A DNA stretch of 64,000 nt from Paenibacillus sp. E222 (GCF_013401555.1 NZ_CP058552.1:7130001-7194000), one strand, 5' to 3'; counted from the first letter of the stretch, positions 38,607 through 48,102 are shown. Made by a program: numbers and translations. The notes: generated from the letters alone by a model not told the origin.

Positions 38607-39857
38607 TCACATTACTTTTGATGATTGAAATTTTGCGAGATTCAAGTTGTGAAGAAGGGGTGATTTTTTTTCTCTCGCTAGCTGATTGTAACTTATCCCC
38701 AAAAACAACCATGTAGTCAAGTACGAAAATTCCGGGACGGATATCATTAAGGATACATAAATTATTAGCAAAGAAATTTTAAGACCATCATTAAAATAAC
38801 TTTTCTTTAATTTAAACATTGGATATAAGAAAAATATACTAAATAAAATAAATCCAATAATACCACTATTAACCAATAACGTAGAGAAAAAATCAGTTGA
38901 GCGAACATATCCAAATCCAACCCCGAACAACTTGTTGAAAAATGGCATATGTGAAAAATATTCCAGATGTTTGAACATAGAAGAGGATCTTTGAATTCCA
39001 GAGTGGGAATCAATCTTATTAAATAGTAAGAATTCAAGAACGGAAGCAATCCTTTTATAATTTAGGATAGCTAAAATTGCGGAGAAATATATTAGTATTT
39101 GACAATACCTATCTCTTAAATGATAACGCAAAACTCTATACATGAAATAAATTAATATTCCTAAAAATGCGGTTGAAGAGGTCGATAAAATTAATGCTAT
39201 TAGCATGGGAATGTGGAATAAAGGTTTGCGTAAATGTATTGCGAATATCCAGAGAGGTAATACAGTTAGCGCGAAAGCGCTTGGCTCTCCTGTTAGACTC
39301 TTCATCCTGAGTGTATCTATTCCAAAAGCATCAGTTCTCTGACTCATGCTCCCCAATCTAGGATTACCGTTAATATCTAAAGCAAATACTCTGTTACTTA
39401 AAAAGTCTCCAGTTGTTCCAAATAGTAAATAATAAAACCATTCGTAAAACCCATAAATAAGAAATATAGAAGTGCCTATGAATATGTACTTATTCCACTC
39501 CTTCTTGTAAAAGTACTTAGTGTAAAAGCAAATTATTGAAGCAGCAATAAGATAAATGGATTGAGTAAATAGGCTCGATCTTAAAAAAACATGCCCATTT
39601 TCGTTAACTAATATAACATTGTGTACGAAATTGTAGTCATATCCTCCATTCATTTTGAATAAGACAGTTAATTGTGCTAAGGCGTTAAATAACGTTAACA
39701 CGTAAACAAAAATAATTAAGTCTCTATAAAAATAATTGGTTACCTGTTTAACTTCCATATTGTTTTTGAATTTTAGACTAATAGCAAATAAAAGCACAAA
39801 AACAACTGATAACAAGGATAAAAGTAGCCCAGGCGTTGTTCCTGGATTTGAAGGCAT
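38607..39857 (-). CDS. O-antigen polymerase-like membrane protein (orphan Wzy), start uncertain
   Basis: 416 residues from ATG 39857, about 10 membrane helices. The late extracytoplasmic loop with SGIQRSSSMFKHLEYF and LFGVGFGY is the Wzy/ligase-type motif. The DNA is clearly more AT-rich than its neighbours. The frame stays open upstream to 39947. The only good RBS (GAGAGGTG, 39956-39949) lies before an ATT at 39941, which would add 28 residues including the missing start of helix 1 (IWAIVLPINSWVLMP). The predicted promoter carries the same 15-bp palindrome as the EPS promoter. Probably a second polymerase for the EPS or an acquired gene under EPS control. Confidence 0.78.
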   Translation of the reverse strand: MPSNPGTTPGLLLSLLSVVFVLLFAISLKFKNNMEVKQVTNYFYRDLIIFVYVLTLFNALAQLTVLFKMNGGYDYNFVHNVILVNENGHVFLRSSLFTQSIYLIAASIICFYTKYFYKKEWNKYIFIGTSIFLIYGFYEWFYYLLFGTTGDFLSNRVFALDINGNPRLGSMSQRTDAFGIDTLRMKSLTGEPSAFALTVLPLWIFAIHLRKPLFHIPMLIALILSTSSTAFLGILIYFMYRVLRYHLRDRYCQILIYFSAILAILNYKRIASVLEFLLFNKIDSHSGIQRSSSMFKHLEYFSHMPFFNKLFGVGFGYVRSTDFFSTLLVNSGIIGFILFSIFFLYPMFKLKKSYFNDGLKISLLIIYVSLMISVPEFSYLTTWLFLGISYNQLAREKKSPLLHNLNLAKFQSSKVM

Positions 39858-39968
39858 TAAAACCCAAGAATTTATAGGTAAAACAATGGCCCATATTTTA
39901 AAATAATTATCAAAAGGTTTAGGGGCGGATAATACTTTAATATACTTTCACCTCTCAATATCGCTTTT

Positions 39969-40004
39969 GATACAAATTGTATCACTGAGGATAGTATGTA
40001 TCAA
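39969..40004 (-). promoter_or_regulatory. Predicted promoter and operator of the orphan wzy gene
   Basis: TTGATA (40004-39999), 17-bp spacer, TACAAT (39981-39976) on the minus strand. The 15-bp palindrome GATACAAATTGTATC (39969-39983) covers the -10 box and is the exact reverse complement of 18525-18539. The start would be near 39969, only about 13 nt from the RBS. The remaining gap to 40264 is non-coding; nothing else seen. Confidence 0.68.
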
Positions 40005-40264
40005 TACCAAAGAAATTTTTCTGTAAAAATAGTTTTATTCATTTTCAAAAAATTGCATCAGTAAGAACCACTATCCATAACACATGACCTACCTACATAG
40101 CCTCACTTTGTTATTATCACGAATTGTAAAATGAGATGCGACAGTTCCTCTATGAAAGTTCATATTCGGACAATTCAAATACATGAAATATCGCTGTTCT
40201 CTCCAGTATCATCCGCCTCTTCACTACTTCCGCTGTTTTTATTAACAAATCCTGATGTCTACAG

Positions 40265-40300
40265 TAAAAAATCCGACAGGAAGGAAATACCCTGTCGGAG
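40265..40300 (-). terminator. Terminator of htpG
   Basis: TCCGACAGG (40272-40280) and CCTGTCGGA (40291-40299) form a 9-bp perfect stem with TTTTTTA on the minus strand. It is about 140 bp past the htpG stop; the interval contains no gene. Confidence 0.88.
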
Positions 40301-40437
40301 TGCAGATGGTGGTTGCAAGGGTTAGGCCGTTGCAGGTTACAGAAAGAACTCTACCGTACCTTAAACCCTTACGTTACGTAAAATGTTGTAACCTAGCTTT
40401 CTTGTTACACCGTTATATCACTGCAGTATTGCGGATT

Positions 40438-42318
40438 TTAAACCATAACCTTGCAGATATCGTTGGTGAACTCAACCGGGTCTTGAATTGGCAGTCCTTC
40501 AATCAGCAATGCTTGATGATACAGCAAGCTTGTGTAAAGGCTCAGTTTTTCTTTATCCTGTGCAAATGCGTCTTTCAAGGATTTGAAGACATCGTGATTT
40601 ACGTTGATCTCCAGCACTTTGTCCGCCTGTACATTTTCACTGTTCGGCATAGCTTTCAGGATTTTCTCCATCTCAATCGTCAGCTCACCTTCGGTGGACA
40701 AACATACCGGGTGGCTTCTGAGGCGTTTGGAAGCTTTAACAGCTTTTACTTTGCCGCCGAGCTGTGCTTGCATCGCTTCGAACAACTCTTTGTTGTCGTT
40801 GTCCTGTGCGTCCGTCTCTTCTTTATCTGCACTGTCCTCGATGCCCAGGTCACCACTGGAGATGGATTTGAATTCTTTTTCTTTGTAATTCGTGATCATC
40901 TTGATTGCAAACTCATCGATGTCGTCGGTGAAGTACAAGACTTCATAACCTTTATCGAGTACACCCTCGATCTGCGGCAGCTTCTCAATCCGCTCAATGG
41001 ATTCACCCGATGCGTAGTAAATGTACTTCTGATCTTCCGGCATTCTGGAAACGTATTCGTCCAGGCTCACCAGCTTCTTCTCTTTGGAAGACGAGAACAA
41101 GAGCAGATCCTGCAGGGTGTCTTTGTTCACGCCATAGTCGCTGTATACGCCATACTTCAACTGACGGCCAAATGCTTGATAGAATTTCTCGTAATTCTCA
41201 CGCTCGTCCTTGAGCAAGCTTTGCAGTTGGCTCTTGATCTTGTTTTTGATGTTCTTCGCGATCAGACTGAGCTGACGGTCGTGTTGCAGCATTTCACGGG
41301 AAATGTTCAAGGACAGATCTTCCGAATCCACCATACCTTTTACAAATCCGAAGTAATCTGGCAGCAAATCACCGCATTTGTCCATGATCAATACACCGTT
41401 AGAGTACAGTTCAAGGCCTTTTTCATACTCTTTTGTATAATAATCAAACGGTGTGTTCTCCGGGATAAACAGGATTGCATTGTATACCACTGCGCCATCC
41501 GCGCTGATGTGCAGATGTTTGAGCGGTTTGTCAAAACCGTAGCGTTTTTCCATATAGAAGTTGTTGTAATCTTCTTCGGTCAGTTCGCTTTTATTTTTAC
41601 GCCAGATCGGCACCATGCTGTTCACGGTTTGTTCTTCTTTGTACTCTTCGAATTCGTTCTCTGTACCCTCTTTTGCACGCTGACCTGTCACATCCATCTT
41701 GATCGGGTAGCGGATAAAGTCGGAGTATTTCTTGATGATGGATCTCAGGCGGTACTCTTCCAAAAATTCGTCATACGAATCTTCTTCGGTATTTTGTTTA
41801 ATCGTCAGGACGATTTCCGTACCCACGGAATCTTTCTCTGCTGGAGAGATCGTGTACCCGTCCGCGCCTTCGGATTCCCATTTCCATGCTTCGTCGCTGC
41901 CCAGCGTTTTACTGGTTACCGTCAACTTGTCCGCCACCATAAATGCGGAGTAGAAACCAACCCCGAATTGTCCGATGATGTTGTGTCCGTCTTTGGCTTC
42001 ATTCTCTTTCTTGAACGCCAGCGAGCCGCTTTTTGCGATAACCCCCAGATTGTTCTCCAGCTCTTCCTGGGTCATCCCGATTCCTGTATCAGTGAGCGTG
42101 AGCGTACGGTTCTCTTTGTCGATGGTAAGCTTGATGTAGTAGTCCTCTTTGTTGAAAACTAGTGTGTCGTCCGTCAGTGCTTTGTAATATATTTTGTCAA
42201 TGGCGTCGCTGGAGTTGGAGATCAGTTCTCTCAAAAAGATTTCTCTTTGGGTGTAAATGGAGTTGATCATCATATCCAGCAAGCGTTTGGATTCAGCCTG
42301 GAATTCTTTTTTAGCCAT
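40438..42318 (-). CDS. htpG: Chaperone protein HtpG (Hsp90)
   Basis: 626 residues, the normal length. ATPase motifs are [15 protein letters not shown] (about 26-40), LTDTGIGMT (about 75) and [16 protein letters not shown] (about 110-125). The middle domain includes MKEGQ-like and [10 protein letters not shown] segments, and a C-terminal dimerisation domain ends the protein. AAAGGAGACACCCATTC precedes the ATG. The transcription start is about 540 bp upstream at a sigma-A promoter overlapping a CIRCE operator, so expression is likely HrcA-controlled. Confidence 0.97.
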   Translation of the reverse strand: MAKKEFQAESKRLLDMMINSIYTQREIFLRELISNSSDAIDKIYYKALTDDTLVFNKEDYYIKLTIDKENRTLTLTDTGIGMTQEELENNLGVIAKSGSLAFKKENEAKDGHNIIGQFGVGFYSAFMVADKLTVTSKTLGSDEAWKWESEGADGYTISPAEKDSVGTEIVLTIKQNTEEDSYDEFLEEYRLRSIIKKYSDFIRYPIKMDVTGQRAKEGTENEFEEYKEEQTVNSMVPIWRKNKSELTEEDYNNFYMEKRYGFDKPLKHLHISADGAVVYNAILFIPENTPFDYYTKEYEKGLELYSNGVLIMDKCGDLLPDYFGFVKGMVDSEDLSLNISREMLQHDRQLSLIAKNIKNKIKSQLQSLLKDERENYEKFYQAFGRQLKYGVYSDYGVNKDTLQDLLLFSSSKEKKLVSLDEYVSRMPEDQKYIYYASGESIERIEKLPQIEGVLDKGYEVLYFTDDIDEFAIKMITNYKEKEFKSISSGDLGIEDSADKEETDAQDNDNKELFEAMQAQLGGKVKAVKASKRLRSHPVCLSTEGELTIEMEKILKAMPNSENVQADKVLEINVNHDVFKSLKDAFAQDKEKLSLYTSLLYHQALLIEGLPIQDPVEFTNDICKVMV

Positions 42319-42501
42319 GAATGGGTGTCTCCTTTCAAATTGGGGATAGAATGATTGGGTTAAATATAGAAAGTAAACCTTTGAATACTCCCATGCAGAA
42401 TGTTACGTTACTAGAAAAGCCTTCAATCGCTTTGATCCCTAGATTTTTTTGATTCACTCTATTCCTCATTTAAAATAAGCGCATGATTTTGTGCGGTCTA
42501 G

Positions 42502-42637
42502 CCGTTCCGGTTACGAATCGTTCTTTCGATCGCTGTTATCCCCTAATTTCCTTGATCTCCTTTTAAAAAGGGAGAAATTAGGGGATAAAGGCGAACGCTT
42601 CGCTTCTACAGAATCGATTTCGTCCCCTTCACTATTG
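42502..42637. repeat. Interspersed repeat, copy A, with a 15-bp perfect stem
   Basis: About 136 bp in the htpG leader, homologous to 49268-49405. TTATCCCCTAATTTC (42536-42550) pairs perfectly with GAAATTAGGGGATAA (42574-42588). Shared flanks include GATCGCTGTT, ACAGAATCGATT and CCTTCACTA. Frame is broken here, unlike in copy B. The rest of the leader (42319-42501 and 42638-42822) shows no ORF or recognised RNA. Confidence 0.72.
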
Positions 42638-42822
42638 CCGAACCATTCACCAACTGATTTTAAACATTGAGATTTTAATCAATTGAAAATCTATTGATCA
42701 TTCTTTCGCGTACCAGGCTTTTTCTGGCTCATTCCACTCTCATGTCCTATTCAAAGTTAACTTAATCCATATTCAAAAACACAATCATTCCATATGTAGT
42801 CGTGCAGTAAAAACATCATTTG

Positions 42823-42849
42823 TTAGCACTCTGATGATCGGAGTGCTAA
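42823..42849. promoter_or_regulatory. CIRCE operator (HrcA site)
   Basis: TTAGCACTC-N9-GAGTGCTAA, a perfect match to the CIRCE consensus, positioned just after the -10 of the promoter at 42861-42890. Confidence 0.95.
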
Positions 42850-42860
42850 ACCCTTCCTTT

Positions 42861-42890
42861 TATATAACATATGGGAAAATTGGGTGTCAA
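42861..42890 (-). promoter_or_regulatory. Sigma-A heat-shock promoter of htpG
   Basis: TTGACA (42890-42885) and TATATA or TTATAT (42867-42861) with 17-18 bp spacing on the minus strand; start near 42854, inside reach of the CIRCE operator. Confidence 0.8.
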
Positions 42891-42977
42891 TACGATGGCG
42901 GTTATTTTAACAAAATCATCGAATAACACTTCAAGTTTTGCACATCTCTAACCATTTTAGCTCAATACATCATGCAA

Positions 42978-43018
42978 CACAAAAGCCGCCTCGAACCAAA
43001 GTTCGAACCGGCTTGGAG
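42978..43018 (-). terminator. Terminator of the peptide permease genes
   Basis: AAGCCG (42983-42988) and TCGAAC (42991-42996) pair with GTTCGA (43001-43006) and CGGCTT (43009-43014), leaving a 2x2 internal loop. The minus-strand side ends in CTTTTGTG. It lies about 500 bp past the dppC-like stop. Confidence 0.65.
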
Positions 43019-43226
43019 ACAGATTGTAATAAGTATGTTGGAAGAGTAGCTAGTATCACATCGTTCCCCTCTAATGTATTTTGAAGGGTCATCCACCTTG
43101 CTGTGTAGCAACAGGCGCACTGGTTGACTAACTTAGGGGCGGTTGATAATGGCAAGCCCACGCTAAGGAACCTCACTGACGTTAATTGGTCCCTTTAAGA
43201 TGTTTTCATATTCTAACAAATCGTAG

Positions 43227-43293
43227 ACACGCTATTTCTTACCTTTAGTTGACCTTTGGAGACTTTCCGCAGGTTTTTCGTAAAATAGCGTGT
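43227..43293. repeat. Long-range inverted repeat in an unexplained 490-bp gap
   Basis: ACACGCTATTT (43227-43237) and AAATAGCGTGT (43283-43293) are exact complements with a 45-bp loop. Just beyond, TCGTTAGA occurs at 43301-43308 and again 50 bp later at 43351-43358, and 43460-43495 is rich in GGTTACGGTT-like direct repeats. The gap 43019-43509 holds no convincing ORF. It may be a dispersed element remnant. Confidence 0.45.
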
Positions 43294-43509
43294 TTGAAAG
43301 TCGTTAGACTGGGAGATGGGCAGTAAATCGCAGAATAAGGCTTCCTAAGTTCGTTAGATTTGGAACAGAAGTTGGATTACAGCTACAAATTACACTTACA
43401 TTTAGCGTTGGCGTTCAAGCTGCGTTACAGCAAAAGTTAGAGTTACAGAGGTCGGTTATACATTTAGGTTACGGTTACGGTTGCAGGGTACGGTTGGAGA
43501 TGCAAACCT

Positions 43510-44409
43510 CTACTTTTTGGCCATCTTTGGATCAAGGGTATCGCGCAAACCGTCCCCGAGCAAGTTGAAACCAAGCACGGTGAACATGATGGAAAGTCCG
43601 GGGAAAATAAGCGTCCACGGCGCTTTTTGCAGAAACTGGCGGGAATCCGACAGCATTTTGCCCCATTCCGGGTCAGGTGGTTGGGCACCCATGCCGAGGA
43701 ATCCAAGTGCAGCCGCTTCAATAATCGCTGTTCCAATCCCCAGTGTGCCTTGTACGATGAGCGGGGTGAGACTATTGGGCAAGATGTGCCGGAACAGAAT
43801 TCGCATATTGCCAGCCCCCAGCGTACGCGCTGACGTAATGAATTCCTCCTGTCTCAAGCTAAGTACCCTTGAACGCACCAGTCGTCCGTAGGTCGGGATG
43901 TTCACGATCGCTATCGCGAGTAGTGCATTTTGCAAAGACGGGCCGAGAATCGCCACAATGGCGATTGCCAACAGGATAGCAGGGAAAGCGAGCAGGATAT
44001 CGAACAAACGCGAGATGAGCATATCAGCCCATTTTCCATAATATCCTGCAATCAGACCGAGCAATGCGCCCGCAATAATAGAGCCAATAACAGAAAAGAA
44101 ACCCACCCACAATGAAATGCGCGCTCCATGCAGCACTCTGGAAAATACGTCACGCCCCAGATCATCGGTACCAAACCAATGCTCTGCCGAAGGGGCCTGC
44201 AGACGATCCGTAAGCACCTGCTCTTTGTAATCATACGGGGCAATATACGGGGCAGCAAAGGCCAGCAGGATGAAAAAAACGATAATAATCAAGCCTGCCA
44301 GCGCAAGCCGATTTTTCCGAAACGTTCTCCAGGCTTCCCGCCACGGACCCGATGCAGGTGCCGACGCGGCGTCAATGGAAGCTCCCGTATTGGTCGATAA
44401 TTTGGCCAT
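43510..44409 (-). CDS. Peptide/nickel-type ABC transporter permease (DppC/OppC-like)
   Basis: 299 residues. After a cytoplasmic N-terminus (residues 1-30) there are six membrane helices and the domain HWFGTDDLGRDVFSRVLHGARISL, a DppC/OppC signature. The EAA-type cytoplasmic loop follows (EFITSARTLGAGNMRILFRHILPN). AAGGGAGACGCCGC precedes the ATG. It is the last gene of the set; no ATPase gene follows, so the transporter must borrow an ATPase from elsewhere. Confidence 0.95.
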   Translation of the reverse strand: MAKLSTNTGASIDAASAPASGPWREAWRTFRKNRLALAGLIIIVFFILLAFAAPYIAPYDYKEQVLTDRLQAPSAEHWFGTDDLGRDVFSRVLHGARISLWVGFFSVIGSIIAGALLGLIAGYYGKWADMLISRLFDILLAFPAILLAIAIVAILGPSLQNALLAIAIVNIPTYGRLVRSRVLSLRQEEFITSARTLGAGNMRILFRHILPNSLTPLIVQGTLGIGTAIIEAAALGFLGMGAQPPDPEWGKMLSDSRQFLQKAPWTLIFPGLSIMFTVLGFNLLGDGLRDTLDPKMAKK

Positions 44410-44433
44410 GCGGCGTCTCCCTTCTGTTCATAC

Positions 44434-45438
44434 TCATTTATAACTAATGCGAGGATCGAATACGGCGTACAGTAAGTCTACAATCAGATTAATCACTACG
44501 AAGAAGAAGGCCACAATCAGGATGCCGCTCTGGATCACCGGATAGTCGCGCGAACTAATTGCTTCATATATATAGCGACCGACACCGGGCCAAGCAAAGA
44601 TCGTTTCCGTCAGCACGGCTCCCCCCAGCAAAGATCCGGTCTGTATGCCGATGACGGTGAGCACGGGAATAAACGCATTTTTCAACGCATGTCCATATAC
44701 GACGAAAAACGGGCCGAGTCCCTTTGCCTTCGCGGTTCGGATATAGTCCGAACTCATTACTTCGAGCATACTGGAACGCGTCATCCGGGCAATAACCGCC
44801 ATCGGAATCGTGCCGAGCGCGATACTTGGCAGCAGCAAATGTTTCGTAACCGTCCACAGCTGATCCCAACGTCCGGCAATCATCGTATCGAGCACATACA
44901 AGCCCGTAATGGCTTCAACCGGATCACGTGCATTCATCCTGCCGATGGACGGCAACCAGTGCAGTTTATTCGCAAACAGCCACTGCTCCATCAGCCCAAG
45001 CCAGAAGATTGGCATCGATACACCCACCAATGCTATGACCATACAGCAGTAATCGAACCACGAGTTATGTTTCCACGCACTGACAATCCCGGCATTCACG
45101 CCAATAATGATCGCAAACAGCATACTCGCCATCGTTAATTCGAGGGTCGCTGTCAGATAGGGCACAATTTCCTGGGCAATGGGAACCTTGGTGCGGATGG
45201 ATGTGCCCAGATCTCCCTTAAACAGATCGCCCAGATAAGCAAAATATTGTTGAAACCAGGGTTTGTCCAGTCCGAGCTGGTCACGCAGAGCTTGCTTGGA
45301 TTGTTCGGTTGCCTTTTGCCCGAGTATGGTCTCGGCCGGATCACCCGGAATGGCATGGATAATGGAAAAGACGATCAGGGTCATGCCCAGCAGTACGGGC
45401 AGTAACACGAGTATACGTTTGACGATGTAACTGTTCAC
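44434..45438 (-). CDS. Peptide/nickel-type ABC transporter permease (DppB/OppB-like)
   Basis: 334 residues with six membrane helices. The N-terminus YIVKRILVLLPVLLGMTLIVF and the HAIPGDPAETILG block are standard for OppB-type permeases; the coupling loop is DYIRTAKAKGLGPFFVVYGHALKNAF. Start GTG 45438. The gap to dppC is 24 bp. A strong hairpin lies between the binding-protein gene and this gene. Confidence 0.95.
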   Translation of the reverse strand: MNSYIVKRILVLLPVLLGMTLIVFSIIHAIPGDPAETILGQKATEQSKQALRDQLGLDKPWFQQYFAYLGDLFKGDLGTSIRTKVPIAQEIVPYLTATLELTMASMLFAIIIGVNAGIVSAWKHNSWFDYCCMVIALVGVSMPIFWLGLMEQWLFANKLHWLPSIGRMNARDPVEAITGLYVLDTMIAGRWDQLWTVTKHLLLPSIALGTIPMAVIARMTRSSMLEVMSSDYIRTAKAKGLGPFFVVYGHALKNAFIPVLTVIGIQTGSLLGGAVLTETIFAWPGVGRYIYEAISSRDYPVIQSGILIVAFFFVVINLIVDLLYAVFDPRISYK

Positions 45439-45466
45439 TCCTCATTCACCTGCCTTTAACGTATAA

Positions 45467-45548
45467 AAAGCGCTGGCAGACATGCATGCTTTAGATCGTT
45501 ACATCCTGATGTGGGTTCTGCCAAGCATTGCGTATACGCCAGCGCTTT
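45467..45548 (-). terminator. Intercistronic hairpin between the binding protein and permeases
   Basis: AAAGCGCTGGC (45467-45477) and GCCAGCGCTTT (45538-45548) form an 11-bp perfect stem; on the minus strand it ends in TTTTTATA. TGGCAGA and TCTGCCA inside can form a competing or stacked stem. It probably attenuates transcription into the permeases, so the binding protein is made in excess. Confidence 0.78.
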
Positions 45549-45592
45549 GTAACTAATGAATCCTGTTAATACTAAGTCAGCTCGTATATAAG

Positions 45593-47251
45593 TTATTCAA
45601 AGTAGGCATTGGCATAGGATTCCGTGCCTAATGGGGACGGTACGAAATCCTTCAGGTTCGCTTTACCTGCCAGAATAGGCGTGGTGTGCACCAGTGGAAT
45701 CCATGGAGCATCTTGCTTAATAATCACTTGCGCTTGCTTGTACAGTTCCGCACGTTTGTCCTGATCCGTTTCTTTCTGCGCACTCGTCAGCAACGTATGC
45801 AGTTCTTCGTTTACGTAGAAGCTGCGGTTGTTGCCCGGGATTGCATCCTTATCGAGCAGCGTGTACAGGAAGTTATCCGGGTCACCGTTATCACCGGTCC
45901 AGCCGAGCATGTAAATATCGTCTTTCTCCCCGGCTTTGGCATCATCCAGATACGTTGCCCACTCTGGTGATTCAATGTTGACGGTCACTCCGATTTTCTC
46001 AAAATCGGCCTGGATCGCTTCGGCAACCTTCTTGCCGTCAGGCATATACGGCCGGGATACTGGCATGGCATAGAATGTTACCGGATCAGGCAATCCGTCA
46101 GGGTAGCCGGCTTCGGCAAGCAATGCTTTTGCTTTTTCCAGATCATAAGCATAGTCCTCAATACTGTCGTTATACCCCCACAGTGTTGGCGGCATCGGGT
46201 TCACCGCTGGCTGCGCTTGTCCCGCAAAAAAAGCATCAATAATGCCCTGTTTGTTTACCGCATGGTTGAGGGCTTGTCTTACTTTCACGTTATCAAACGG
46301 TTTTTTCTTAAAGTTGAAACCAATGTATGACACGTTAAATGGTGGACGCTCGATTTTTTGCAGCTCGCTATTCCCCTCAAGGATGGACAGATCGTCAGGG
46401 TTCAAGTCTTCCATGATATCAATCTCGCCGTTTTGCAGCGCATTGAAGCGAGCCGTGTTATCCGGAATGGAGCGCACAATCACTTTGTTTAGCTTCGGCA
46501 GTCCCTCTTTCCAATAATTCGGATTCTTCTCCAGGGTGATGGAGTCGTTCCGCTTCCACTCTTTGAATACAAATGGGCCTGTGCCTACGGGCTCGCTCTT
46601 GAAATTTTCCTTTTTCTCCTGAATCGCAGTTGGACTTGCAATACCAAATGGCGTCATCGCAATGTTTTGCAGGAAAGGCGCTTGTGGCTGGTTCAGGGTG
46701 AACTCGACCGTTGTCTCGTCAATCGCCTTCACTTCCTTAATCACACGTCCGTCTTCCGGACCAAACATGGAGTCATAATAGTCGAAGGAATCTCCCTCGA
46801 ATTTATATTCACTGGCCGGATCACTCCATCGGTTGAAGTTGAACACCACAGCGTCTGCGTTGAAGTCGGTACCATCGTGGAATTTCACGCCGGACTTCAG
46901 CTTGAAGTCATACTTGAGTCCATCCGCCGAAATCTCCCAGCTCTCAGCCAGTCCAGGAACAACCTCGGTTCCACCTTCTTTGTAGTCCAGCAATGAGTCG
47001 AATACCTGATGGCCAATCTTCAGCGACTCCCCATCCGTCACAATTGCCGGGTCCAGTGCCACGGAATCTCCACCGCGTCCCATAATCATCGTATCCTGTG
47101 CTGCCACTTCTGCCGGAGGCTCGCTACCTTCTGCCGGAGCGGGGGAATTGCCTGTACCCTCGTTACTGGTGCTAGAGCAGCCCGATAGAATCAACACTGT
47201 GCTCATAGCCATGGCCATGACCCCGGATAACCATTTTTTTCTCATTCGCAT
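45593..47251 (-). CDS. Peptide ABC transporter substrate-binding lipoprotein
   Basis: 552 residues. A lipobox (LILSGC) ends the signal peptide at about residue 25, followed by a Ser/Pro/Glu linker. The SBP_bac_5 fold shows ALDPAIVTDGESLKIGHQVFDSLL and LKSGVKFHDGTDFNADAVVFNF, typical of OppA/DppA. The protein lies on the outer membrane face and delivers peptides or a similar ligand to the two permeases downstream. AAGGGTGTTGTACGT precedes the ATG. Confidence 0.95.
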   Translation of the reverse strand: MRMRKKWLSGVMAMAMSTVLILSGCSSTSNEGTGNSPAPAEGSEPPAEVAAQDTMIMGRGGDSVALDPAIVTDGESLKIGHQVFDSLLDYKEGGTEVVPGLAESWEISADGLKYDFKLKSGVKFHDGTDFNADAVVFNFNRWSDPASEYKFEGDSFDYYDSMFGPEDGRVIKEVKAIDETTVEFTLNQPQAPFLQNIAMTPFGIASPTAIQEKKENFKSEPVGTGPFVFKEWKRNDSITLEKNPNYWKEGLPKLNKVIVRSIPDNTARFNALQNGEIDIMEDLNPDDLSILEGNSELQKIERPPFNVSYIGFNFKKKPFDNVKVRQALNHAVNKQGIIDAFFAGQAQPAVNPMPPTLWGYNDSIEDYAYDLEKAKALLAEAGYPDGLPDPVTFYAMPVSRPYMPDGKKVAEAIQADFEKIGVTVNIESPEWATYLDDAKAGEKDDIYMLGWTGDNGDPDNFLYTLLDKDAIPGNNRSFYVNEELHTLLTSAQKETDQDKRAELYKQAQVIIKQDAPWIPLVHTTPILAGKANLKDFVPSPLGTESYANAYFE

Positions 47252-47588
47252 ACGTACAACACCCTTCCCTGTCTCATAATGTGTGTGATACTGGCGTGAA
47301 AAAACTCCAATGATTACAATCGATCGGTTTGGTGCCTTGTATCATATGAAAGGCTTTAGATGCCTTTGATACCTGTGTTGTAAATCCGGATATGTTAAAT
47401 CGTATATATGAAGTGTAAAACGGGATGTAACCGTACACATTTTGTTAGTTATTTTCGGATGATGTGGCGAGTTATGAATTACCTGTGCTCGTTGCGTGAT
47501 AATTGAACTTAGGTCAATAAGCAACAGCAGAATGGTATCGACTTGGTGGCGGCTTAATAAGGCTGATTTAGAGAGAACGGTAGTGTTG

Positions 47589-47624
47589 TTTGGTATGGAA
47601 TTTGGTATGGAATTTGGTATGCAG
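47589..47624. repeat. 12-bp tandem repeat
   Basis: TTTGGTATGGAA occurs at 47589-47600 and 47601-47612, then TTTGGTATGCAG at 47613-47624. It is in the 750-bp non-coding gap 47252-48005, which shows no ORF I can support and no recognised RNA. Confidence 0.8.
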
Positions 47625-48005
47625 TTTGGCTAAAGGCTTGGCTTAGGGTTTGACTACGAGTTAAACGTCATGGCTAAAATGTAATTGGCAACGTCTAATG
47701 ATGGCGATTAGCCGGAACAGAAATTTGGTAAACAGAACATTTAAGTGGTTTCTCAAGCAGGTTGGATTGGATTACTTCAATACGTTGTGAAATTGATCAA
47801 GAGATGCTGGATTTTACAACAGGGAGACATTACAATAACTTTTGATGTTAAAGTCTTGTCATGATGAGGAGGATTGTATAAATAAACAGTGGTGAAAATC
47901 GATTTCGTGTAACTTACTTTACATCACATTCATCAATTAGACAAGAGATTTACGGACATAAGTCTTCAACTTTATTATATATGTTAATATCATTTACATA
48001 AAACA

Positions 48006-48050
48006 CAAAAAAGGAACACCGTTCGACAAAATGCGTCGTGTGTCCCTTGT
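48006..48050 (-). terminator. Terminator at the 3' end of the tail locus
   Basis: On the minus strand AAGG/ACAC/GAC pair with GTC/GTGT/CCTT across an interrupted stem, followed by TTTTTT. It is about 60 bp beyond the endolysin stop codon. Confidence 0.7.
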
Positions 48051-48102
48051 TGTGTTCTCTCTTTTAAAACTAGGTCTAACTTATATTTTAAGTTATGTCA
48101 GC

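Noticed and set aside
40255..42162. 635-codon plus-strand open frame
   Set aside because: It is antisense to htpG, which has complete Hsp90 motifs on the other strand; composition is a mirror of the htpG codons and there is no RBS.
42502..42637. Repeat copy A as a transcription terminator in the htpG leader
   Set aside because: The 15-bp stem has no T-tract on either strand.
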